Part shown: positions 1 through 6,007 of the stretch, in pieces
Numbering within the stretch: the stretch's first letter is position 1
Layout: each line of letters opens with the position of its first letter
Assembly (NCBI GenBank): GCA_003486285.1
Contig: DNGH01000008.1
Location: 1 to 7,376 of the forward strand
Length of the DNA: 7,376 bases
Reading direction: 5' to 3'
DNA from: Actinomycetota bacterium
Lineage (GTDB): Bacteria; Actinomycetota; Acidimicrobiia; Spongiisociales; UBA11373
Notes under the pieces: generated by a model
Told to the model about the DNA's origin: nothing
Database searches by the model: none
The model's input: only the letters and a program-made list of their open reading frames with translations
Position numbers and translations under genes: made by a program

Positions 1-1138
1 CACACACCTCACCCGCCGGACAAGGCCCGGGGGGAGCGTTCACCACGAGTGGGCCGGGCTGGAACCAATCGGTGAGCGGCCACGCGTACCGGGTCTCCAA
101 ACCACCCGAATTCATGTTCATCGCGTCTCGCCAACCCGCCACGACCCCGGAGCCGTCCCAGATGCGCCAATCGGTCTCCGAGTAGTTCGGCCCGGGGCCA
201 TTGGGACCGTGGTTGTAGTTGAGCCAGACGATCCCGACGGTGTTCGAGTCGGCGGCAGCGAGCTCGAAGAGATCCCGCACCCACCCGCTCTGGCCGCCGT
301 TGGCCTCGGTGGCACCGCACCCGACTCGCGGGGCTGCGGTCTGGGCGATGATGATGGGCTTGAGCGGGGCGATCCCCTTGAGTATCTGGATCGGCCCACT
401 CAACACTTGATAGGGGGTCTCCCACCCGTAGGCGCCATCGACGCAGTAGCTCGCAGTCTCGGCTCCAAAGTTGTATGCGGAAAACGCCATGATGTCGACA
501 GAGCCGTCGCCGGGGTAGTAGTCGGCGATCGAGCCGCACCCGGGGGGCGTCCACCCGTTGGGGGCGAAGGCGAAGCGCACCTTGGTCTCGTCCATGCCCC
601 GGCTGGTGAAAGCGGTCCGAATCTTCTCATATGCCGCCTCGAAGTTGACGGGATCACAGCCATAGGCGAGACCCGCCCAGTTGCCATTCATCTCCTGGAG
701 CGGGGCCAGGATGAGGGAACGGCCCCCTCCCTGGTCGAGGAACGCCTTCACGTGGGAGGCGAACTGGTTGATCTTGGCGTCCCAGGTGGTGGTGTGGGCG
801 ATGGCGTACGCCGATCCCGGGACCGAGAAGTTGGCGAACGGGGTGGCGTGGGCATCCCAGACCTTGTCGAGGATCGTCTTGACGTTGGAGTAGACGGTCG
901 GGTTGTAGTAGTCGCTGTACTGATAGGTGTCGTGGTAGGTCCCGGCGAAAGTCACCTTCTGGCCGGCCGCCTGGTTCAGCGCGGTGATATCCGTAGTGGA
1001 TTCCCACACGGAGGAGTAGACGCCCCCATACACGATGCCCTCGGCGGGGGTCTCGCCCGCACCGGCCTGGAAGGCCGTGGGAAGCTGCAGCAGCGCCATC
1101 AGCGCCGCGGCAGTCAATAGGCGGCGACCATTACCCAT
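1..1138 (-). CDS. Secreted GH26-like glycoside hydrolase, possibly inactive; C-terminus off the left edge
   Basis: I translated 379 residues from the ATG at 1138 with no stop before base 1; a strong Shine-Dalgarno site sets the start. Residues 1-26 look like a Sec signal peptide: two arginines at 5-6, then a hydrophobic stretch ending near FQAGAG. The rest reads as a (beta/alpha)8 barrel like GH26 beta-mannanases. LQEMNGNW at 147-154 matches the family acid/base motif (E149). The segment KPIIIAQTAAP at 260-270 lies where the nucleophile Glu is expected but has Gln at 266 (codon CAG, 343-341). GIVWLNYNH at 302-310 fits the last barrel strand. Four cysteines in the domain (161, 201, 232, 275) suit an exported, disulfide-bonded protein. 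The proline-rich tail after about 345, with Cys 373 and 379, probably links to another domain outside the window. Such proteins occur near exopolysaccharide genes, where they may bind or trim the polymer. The fold is fairly sure; substrate and activity are not. Confidence 0.8.
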   Translation of the reverse strand, partial: MGNGRRLLTAAALMALLQLPTAFQAGAGETPAEGIVYGGVYSSVWESTTDITALNQAAGQKVTFAGTYHDTYQYSDYYNPTVYSNVKTILDKVWDAHATPFANFSVPGSAYAIAHTTTWDAKINQFASHVKAFLDQGGGRSLILAPLQEMNGNWAGLAYGCDPVNFEAAYEKIRTAFTSRGMDETKVRFAFAPNGWTPPGCGSIADYYPGDGSVDIMAFSAYNFGAETASYCVDGAYGWETPYQVLSGPIQILKGIAPLKPIIIAQTAAPRVGCGATEANGGQSGWVRDLFELAAADSNTVGIVWLNYNHGPNGPGPNYSETDWRIWDGSGVVAGWRDAMNMNSGGLETRYAWPLTDWFQPGPLVVNAPPGPCPAGEVC

Positions 1139-1142
1139 CGTG

Positions 1143-1149
1143 CTCCTTC
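1143..1149 (-). promoter_or_regulatory. Shine-Dalgarno site of the GH26-like gene
   Basis: On the minus strand the bases read GAAGGAG followed by CACG and then ATG. It is a near-perfect ribosome binding site, with 4 bases between its end and the start codon. It decides the start at 1138 for the secreted protein and is the strongest such site in the window. Confidence 0.8.
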
Positions 1150-1170
1150 GACTCCATAGCTCTTCGACGG

Positions 1171-1193
1171 TAATGCCCTCCACCTTTAATGCC
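1171..1193. repeat. Two direct copies of TAATGCC in the divergent promoter region
   Basis: TAATGCC occurs at 1171-1177 and again at 1187-1193, with start points 16 bases apart. This is about one and a half helical turns, so the copies would face opposite sides of the DNA. They lie in the only non-coding stretch of the window and could be a regulator site. A 7-base repeat can also arise by chance, so this is weak. Confidence 0.25.
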
Positions 1194-1253
1194 GAGGGGC
1201 GCAAGATCGGGCCTGGTCGGTCCGCGATGAGCGTGGCGTATGCTCTTGTCCCG

Positions 1254-2534
1254 ATGCGCCGCCCAATCCCCCTGCCGATCGCCGCCGCGGACTTCGTCGC
1301 CCTCGCCGTCGGAGCGTCGGTGGCCGCCCGCCGGGTGTTCGGCACCTGGGTCCCCTGGAACGCCCCACTCCACGGCGAAGACTCGATCTGGTCACTGCTC
1401 GGCTTCCTGGCAGTGGGTTTCCTGGCCGGGCTGTACCTGTCCGCACGGGTGGGACCCGCCGGAAGCCGGCGCCCCTCCTACGCCGGGGCAATGGTCCTGG
1501 TGGCCACCTCCCTGCTGACGGCGATGGCCGGCGTGGTGATCTCGAGGGGGTACTGGTCCCGGTCGTTTCTGGCCTGGACCGTGTCGGTGTGGCTCCTCGG
1601 ATCCCTGGCGGCCCGCCTGATGCTTCGACAGGGAGCATGGTCGGAGCGAGTGGTGATCATCAGCGACGATTTTCGTCTCGTGACCGACCTCAAGGCCTCT
1701 CCGCACCTCGCCATCGTCGATGTGCTGCTTCCTTCCGGCACGCCGCCGCGCCATATGGTCCCGAGAACGACCCTGGTGCTCGATCTTCGGGCCGTCCTTT
1801 CCGACGACATGGCGCAGTTCGTGTCGACCTGGAGTCTCTCGGGAGCCCCGGTGCGGTCGCTGGCGAGCCTCTACGAGGAACAGCTCGGGCGCCTGCCACT
1901 CGTGCACATCGCCCGGGGGTGGGAGCTTGCTGTTCCGGTGGGCAGGAGCGACTACGAACCATTGAAGCGATTCATCGATCTGGTTCTGGTCGTCGTCACG
2001 GCTCCGCTCTGGTTGCTGCTGGCGGCGCCGATCTGGGTCGCGGTTCGTCTCGACTCGCCCGGCAAGGCCATCTATGCCCAGACGCGGGTGGGGCGCTACG
2101 GCTCGCCATTCACCCTCCACAAGTTCCGCACGATGGTGGACGATGCCGAACAGGCCGGGCCGCGGTTTGCGACGCCGGGCGATCCCCGGCTCACCCGGGT
2201 TGGACGGTGGTTGCGGCGATTCAGAATGGACGAGATACCCCAGCTGTGGGGTGTGCTCAAAGGTGATCTCAGCCTGGTTGGTCCCCGGCCCGAGCGCCCG
2301 CATTTCGCTGCCCATTTCGAGCGCGAGATCCCCTTTTTCTCGTACCGAACGCTGGTGCGTCCGGGGATCACCGGATGGGCCCAGGTGAACTATGGCTATG
2401 CCGACGACGTCGCCGATACCGTCGAGAAGTTGACGTTCGACCTGTACTACGTGCGGCACATGTCGATCTGGCTCGATCTCCAGATACTGGCCAGATCTGT
2501 CTGGACCGTCCTCTCCGGCTTCGGTGCCCGGTGA
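1254..2534 (+). CDS. Polyprenyl-phosphate sugar-1-phosphate transferase (WbaP/ExoY-type priming enzyme)
   Basis: The 426-residue protein should transfer a sugar-1-phosphate from a nucleotide sugar to undecaprenyl phosphate at the inner face of the membrane, the first step of polysaccharide assembly. Four membrane helices lie at about 5-25, 44-63, 76-97 and 103-124. A short Rossmann-like region (131-225) ends in LYEEQLGRLPL. The bacterial sugar transferase domain (PF02397) fills 238-420: KRFIDL starts the re-entrant helix, followed by QTRVG, KFRTM (290-294), the RMDEIPQLW catalytic Asp-Glu pair (D326, E327), SLVGPRPE (340-347) and RPGITGWAQVN (369-379). The frame is open from 1035, but that extension lies inside the divergent gene. 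ATG 1254 gives a typical basic N-terminus before helix 1; ATG 1227 is possible and adds nine residues. Neither has a clear Shine-Dalgarno site. The stop overlaps the next start (GTGA). The family is certain; which sugar is moved (glucose, galactose or other) cannot be read from sequence. Confidence 0.93.
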   Translation: MRRPIPLPIAAADFVALAVGASVAARRVFGTWVPWNAPLHGEDSIWSLLGFLAVGFLAGLYLSARVGPAGSRRPSYAGAMVLVATSLLTAMAGVVISRGYWSRSFLAWTVSVWLLGSLAARLMLRQGAWSERVVIISDDFRLVTDLKASPHLAIVDVLLPSGTPPRHMVPRTTLVLDLRAVLSDDMAQFVSTWSLSGAPVRSLASLYEEQLGRLPLVHIARGWELAVPVGRSDYEPLKRFIDLVLVVVTAPLWLLLAAPIWVAVRLDSPGKAIYAQTRVGRYGSPFTLHKFRTMVDDAEQAGPRFATPGDPRLTRVGRWLRRFRMDEIPQLWGVLKGDLSLVGPRPERPHFAAHFEREIPFFSYRTLVRPGITGWAQVNYGYADDVADTVEKLTFDLYYVRHMSIWLDLQILARSVWTVLSGFGAR

Positions 2535-3955
2535 CGACCGACAGGTTCCGTTCGGTGCGTAGCGGATGGCAAGGCTGGGCTGCCGCCGATCGGGGTTTTG
2601 CTCTGGCTCTCCTCGGGTTCCTCCCCCTGGCCGTCTGGTGGTTGGGGTGGTTCCCCGGCTGGTTATCGACCGATTCGACCGACCAATGGGACCAGCTGAT
2701 GAGGTTCGACATCTCGAACCAGCATCCCGCGTTCCATACGTGGCTCATGTGGTTGGTGAGCCGAGTCTGGGTCAACCCCGGCATGGTGACGCTGGTCCAG
2801 ATCGTGGCGATGACCCTTGTGCTGGCCGTCGTGGCTCGTCGTCTGGTCGAACTGGGAGCCAAGCCCTGGGCGGGCTCGCTCTGGGTCTTCGCAATCGCAG
2901 CACTGCCTGCCGTCGGCATAAGCACGATCGCCCTCTTCAAGGATGTGCCCTTCACCATCGCCATGGTGTGGGCGCTCGCGGAGTTGCTTGGCTACGTTGC
3001 CCGTCCCGAGAGGTGGCCGCGGGTCATGCCAGCGGTGCGACTTGGCACCGCCCTCGCCTTGGTATGGCTGTTACGGCACAACGGTTTCATCACCGTCGTG
3101 ATCATCGGACTCGGGCTCGTGTGGAGGCTCCGTAGGGAACGCGGCGCCCTGGTCGGCTTCATCGGCGCCCTGGTGCTGTCGGTCGCCGCCGTCAACCTTG
3201 TCCTGTATCCCCTGATCGGCGTCGAGCGAGCTTCCATCCAACCCGCGACCGTGTTCATCTCCGATGTCGCGGCGTCGCTGGTCCATGAGTCGGAGAACTT
3301 CACCGACGCCGAGATGGAGTACGTCGCGTCGATTGCACCCATCGAGGTGTGGGATCGTCTCTACGACTGCGCCGACTCGACGCCTCTGGTCTTCTCCCCG
3401 GAATTCGACAAGGGGATCATCGTCCGTGACCCGGCGAAGTTCCGCGAGCTCGTGGTCGCCACCTACCTCCGCGACACCGACACCGTGCTCGGCCATCGCT
3501 GGTGCGCCGCCTCCTACCTTGTGGAACCCTGGCAGCACGGTGATGCCTATTTCCACCGTCCGCCGTTCGAGATCCCCCTCAACGACTACGGCATCGTCAG
3601 GCGGCCCGTGTCGGATCGGGCCTTCTCCTTCACCTTTGCGATCTACAAGTGGGTAGAGGCCCCCGGGAGGATGTGGTTCACCTGGCGACCGGCCCTTGCG
3701 GTGTGGGCCGTCGTAGTCGCATTGGCCCTGGCGGTGCGGCGGAAGCGAGCGACCGGGATGGCCCTGCCGGCCCTGCTCTTGGCGGCTCACATCACCAATG
3801 TCGCGGTTACGACCCCCGCGCACGACTTCCGTTTCGCCTTCCCCATCTACCTGATGTCTCTGGTCCTGGTGGGGGCAACGGTCTTGCGCGTGCCGAATTC
3901 CGGCAGCGTCGATGAGACTGGCGCCGAGGTCGACGGGTTATCGTCCCGAGGGTGA
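2531..3955 (+). CDS. Polytopic GT-C-like membrane protein (DUF6020-like), putative glycosyltransferase
   Basis: The 474-residue protein starts at GTG 2531, which shares GTGA with the upstream stop. No Shine-Dalgarno site is visible, so translational coupling is likely. Hydrophobic segments lie at about 22-40, 85-105, 115-133, 138-155, 170-197, 206-228, 386-401, 409-426 and 436-452. The first outer loop holds STDSTDQW (46-53), with acidic residues where GT-C enzymes bind lipid-phosphate sugars, then NQHP (63-66). FKDVPF (136-141), RHNG (182-185) and PAHDFRFAFPIYL (429-441) are also reminiscent of DUF6020-type proteins. Residues 231-380 form a large soluble insert, predicted outside the membrane, holding the only two cysteines (280 and 325). 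Lying between the priming enzyme and the flippase, it may add a sugar to, or polymerise, the lipid-linked glycan on the outer face. Leu 45, 181 and 470 use the rare codon TTA. The membrane topology is secure, the GT-C assignment moderate, the reaction unknown. Confidence 0.82.
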   Translation: MTTDRFRSVRSGWQGWAAADRGFALALLGFLPLAVWWLGWFPGWLSTDSTDQWDQLMRFDISNQHPAFHTWLMWLVSRVWVNPGMVTLVQIVAMTLVLAVVARRLVELGAKPWAGSLWVFAIAALPAVGISTIALFKDVPFTIAMVWALAELLGYVARPERWPRVMPAVRLGTALALVWLLRHNGFITVVIIGLGLVWRLRRERGALVGFIGALVLSVAAVNLVLYPLIGVERASIQPATVFISDVAASLVHESENFTDAEMEYVASIAPIEVWDRLYDCADSTPLVFSPEFDKGIIVRDPAKFRELVVATYLRDTDTVLGHRWCAASYLVEPWQHGDAYFHRPPFEIPLNDYGIVRRPVSDRAFSFTFAIYKWVEAPGRMWFTWRPALAVWAVVVALALAVRRKRATGMALPALLLAAHITNVAVTTPAHDFRFAFPIYLMSLVLVGATVLRVPNSGSVDETGAEVDGLSSRG

Positions 3956-5208
3956 CTCGTTCCGACGCGGTCAGGCGCGCGCTGCGCACCGGTACGACGA
4001 TGATGGTCGTCGGGACCGCGTTCAGCGCGATCGAGGCCTACGCGTTTCAGGTCATCGGCGGTCGCGTCCTGGGCCCGGAGGGGTTCGCTCCGGTGTCCGT
4101 CATGTGGACGGTGCTGTTTCTCGGGTTCACAGTGTTCCTGCTCCCGCTGGAGCAAATGGTGATTCGGCGGAGGGTGCTGTCGCCGAATTCGGTTGGCCCG
4201 TTCGCCGGGGCACCGGTGAGCGTCATTGCGATCATCGGGGGAGCCTCAGTTCTCACCACGGCGTTTGCGGTGCTGGCTCGGGATTCGCTCCTTGCGGGTG
4301 ACGCCGGGTTCATCCCGGTGGCTGCGCTGATGTTCGTGGGTCACGGCGTTCTCGCCCTCGGCCGGGGCCACCTTGCCGGCTCGCACCGTTTTGCCGCCTA
4401 CGGCACCGTCGTTGTCCTCGATGCGGCCGCCAAGCTGACCGGGGCCATCGTCGTGGCGTTGATGGGTTGGGGCCCGGTGGCACTGTCGTGGGCCCTGGTG
4501 GTGTCGCCGGTCGTGGTGTTCGCGGTGCGACCGTTCCGCGTGGCCCCCGCACGGGAGGGCTCGCCTGACGGAGTGCTCGGCCAGGATCTCCGGTTCGTCA
4601 CGGCCTACGTGGTGGCGACGGCCGCGTCGCAGACGGTCCTCGCCGCGGGGCCCCTGGTGGTTGGCGCTCTGGGAGCGGCGTCGGCGTCGATCAGCGTGTT
4701 CTTCGTGACCACGACTCTCTTTCGGGGGCCCATGAGTGCCTCCTACAACCTCGTGGCACGGATCCTCCCGATGGCAACCCGGCGTGCCGCCTCCGGTGAC
4801 GATCGACCGCTGGATCGCTGGGTGGTGCGGCTGTTGGCCGGGGGCCTCACCGCCGCCGTCGTCGTTGGCCTGCTCGGGGCGGTGCTCGGTCCGTGGACCG
4901 TCGCGTTGCTCTATGGAGCCGAGTTCCGGCCGGACGCCTGGCTGGCAGGTCTGGCCGCAGCCGGCGTGCTCGCGGGCATGGCGGGCCTGGTCACGACGCA
5001 GATCCTCGTCGCCCGAGGGCGCACCGACCGCCTGGCGATGGTGTGGCTCGCCGCGGTGGCACTCGCGGCGCTGACGATCGCAGTGGTTCCGGGGGAGCCG
5101 GCCTTCCGCGTCGTGCTCGCCTTCTGCCTCGCCGAAGCCGGCGCCCTGGTCGGCCTGAGCGGTGCCGCGCTGATCAGGCCCCGACCGATGATCCCAGCGC
5201 AACCCTGA
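3952..5208 (+). CDS. MOP-superfamily polysaccharide flippase (Wzx/PST-like)
   Basis: The 418-residue integral membrane protein is expected to move a lipid-linked oligosaccharide from the inner to the outer face of the membrane. It is almost entirely hydrophobic with about twelve helices, beginning at 14-36 after a basic N-terminus. Signs of the polysaccharide-transport family include GGRVLGPEGFAPVS (36-49) after helix 1, GRGHLAGSHRFAAYG (137-151) and LLYGAEFRPDAW (319-330), the loop-plus-Tyr-Gly motif common in these flippases. The start is GTG 3952, overlapping the upstream TGA as GTGA. GAGG sits directly against the start codon, too close for a normal ribosome site, so coupling to the upstream gene is likely. 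The gene ends 35 bases inside the convergent rfbD gene. Wzx proteins diverge quickly, so the transported glycan cannot be predicted. Transport of another lipid-linked molecule, such as a teichoic-acid or peptidoglycan precursor, is less likely given the neighbours. Confidence 0.87.
   Translation: MTRSDAVRRALRTGTTMMVVGTAFSAIEAYAFQVIGGRVLGPEGFAPVSVMWTVLFLGFTVFLLPLEQMVIRRRVLSPNSVGPFAGAPVSVIAIIGGASVLTTAFAVLARDSLLAGDAGFIPVAALMFVGHGVLALGRGHLAGSHRFAAYGTVVVLDAAAKLTGAIVVALMGWGPVALSWALVVSPVVVFAVRPFRVAPAREGSPDGVLGQDLRFVTAYVVATAASQTVLAAGPLVVGALGAASASISVFFVTTTLFRGPMSASYNLVARILPMATRRAASGDDRPLDRWVVRLLAGGLTAAVVVGLLGAVLGPWTVALLYGAEFRPDAWLAGLAAAGVLAGMAGLVTTQILVARGRTDRLAMVWLAAVALAALTIAVVPGEPAFRVVLAFCLAEAGALVGLSGAALIRPRPMIPAQP
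5174..5208. other. 35-bp convergent overlap of flippase and rfbD coding ends
   Basis: The flippase stop TGA is at 5206-5208 on the plus strand, and the rfbD stop TGA is at 5174-5176 read on the minus strand. Both C-terminal ends are therefore encoded by the same 35 base pairs, leaving no intergenic space for a terminator between the two operons. Confidence 0.85.
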
Positions 5209-6007
5209 GCGCGTCGCGCCAGGGGCGCAGCTCGGGCAGGCCGAGACCGGCGCGGCGCTCGGAACCCAGGACCGAGTAGCGGGGTCGAGGCGCTCGGGTC
5301 GGGAACTCCTCGGTCGTGATCGGCTCGATGCGATCCGGGTCGATTCCGGCAACCGCGCACACCTCACGGGCCAGTTCGAACCACGTGGTTGGGCCCGAGT
5401 TCGTGGTGTGCAGCGTTCCGGTGACGCCTTCCTGGACTGCCCGCAGAGTTGCGGTGGCGAGGTCTGGGGCGAAGGTCGGGCATCCCGACTGGTCAGCCAC
5501 GACGCGCACCCGCCTCTCGGCCGCCGCAGACAAGATCGTCTTGACGAAGTTGCGGTGCGTTGCCGAGAACACCCACGAGGTCCTGACGATCAGCGCCTCG
5601 GGGTATGCCAGCGTTGCCGCTCGCTCGCCGGCCAGCTTGGAGCGTCCGTAGGCATTGATCGGATGCGGGGGAGAGGACTCCACGTAGGGCTCGGTGGCGG
5701 TGCCGTCGAACACGTAGTCGGTGGAGAATGTCACCAAGGGGATGGCGGCACCTGCCGCGTACTCGGCGAGTGCCTGCACTGCGGTGGCGTTGATCTGGTT
5801 GGCCAGATCGGGTTCTTCTTCGGCCCGATCGACTGCGGTGTACGCGGCGCAGTTGATGATCGCGGACGGCGTCAACCCGGCGAGCCGTCCGGGGATGTCA
5901 CCGACGCTCGTGAGATCGAGCTCGGCCCGGGTGAGAACGGCGGCTTCCGGCAGGAGCGAGCGGAAGGCGGTCCCCACTTGCCCGTTCGCACCTGTGATCA
6001 GGATCAT
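5174..6007 (-). CDS. rfbD: dTDP-4-dehydrorhamnose reductase
   Basis: The 277-residue cytoplasmic enzyme makes the last reduction to dTDP-L-rhamnose, using NAD(P)H. It is a short-chain dehydrogenase/reductase with the nucleotide-binding TGANGQVG at residues 5-12, CAAYTAVDRAE at 53-63, the catalytic Thr-Asp-Tyr of STDYVFDG at 95-102 and the active-site YGRSK (Y120, K124). ADQSGCPT (171-178) and RPRYSVLGS (241-249) are further RmlD-family signatures. The length is close to the usual 280-300 residues. The ATG at 6007 shares ATGA with the rfbA stop. A weak GGAG lies 11 bases upstream, so translation probably depends on coupling. It is the last gene of a minus-strand operon behind rfbB and rfbA, and its end overlaps the flippase gene. 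The assignment is very secure. Confidence 0.96.
   Translation of the reverse strand: MILITGANGQVGTAFRSLLPEAAVLTRAELDLTSVGDIPGRLAGLTPSAIINCAAYTAVDRAEEEPDLANQINATAVQALAEYAAGAAIPLVTFSTDYVFDGTATEPYVESSPPHPINAYGRSKLAGERAATLAYPEALIVRTSWVFSATHRNFVKTILSAAAERRVRVVADQSGCPTFAPDLATATLRAVQEGVTGTLHTTNSGPTTWFELAREVCAVAGIDPDRIEPITTEEFPTRAPRPRYSVLGSERRAGLGLPELRPWRDALRVALGSSVGA

Larger units (their letters stand above)
1139..1253. promoter_or_regulatory. Divergent intergenic control region
   Basis: This 115-bp gap separates the start of the GH26-like gene (minus) from the start of the sugar-phosphate transferase gene (plus), so it should hold promoters for both. It is somewhat richer in A/T than its surroundings around 1166-1190. 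For the plus strand, TATGCT at 1239-1244 resembles a -10 box and would start transcription near 1251, giving a nearly leaderless mRNA. TTTAAT at 1185-1190 is a second -10-like candidate. I see no convincing -35 box for either, and no clear sigma-70 promoter on the minus strand. Confidence 0.5.

Noticed and set aside
209..1120. Long plus-strand open frame opposite the GH26-like gene (303 residues)
   Set aside because: It is Gly/Val/Asp-rich shadow sequence. The minus strand here encodes a signal peptide and clear GH26 motifs.
1035..1253. N-terminal extension of the sugar-phosphate transferase reading frame, starting at ATG 1035 or 1173
   Set aside because: The frame is open, but residues before 1227 overlap the start region of the well-supported divergent GH26-like gene and do not resemble the family N-terminus. 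No ribosome site supports either start.
1392..2459. Long minus-strand open frame opposite the sugar-phosphate transferase
   Set aside because: It is rich in Arg, Gly, His and Pro with no recognisable domain, typical of antisense frames in GC-rich DNA, and lies opposite a certain gene.
2375..2530. Earlier ATG start for the GT-C-like protein
   Set aside because: It would overlap 160 bases of the conserved C-terminus of the transferase, and the extra residues are arginine-rich shadow sequence. GTG 2531 with its GTGA overlap fits better.
5216..5228. Small inverted repeat (GCGCC, three bases, GGCGC) near the convergent gene ends, as a terminator
   Set aside because: The stem is only five pairs with no T-run on either strand and lies within rfbD coding sequence. 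Such repeats are expected by chance in GC-rich DNA.
4246..5367. Long minus-strand open frame opposite the flippase (373 residues)
   Set aside because: Its composition is low-complexity Arg/His/Gly with no motif, and it overlaps both the flippase and rfbD. It is an antisense shadow.
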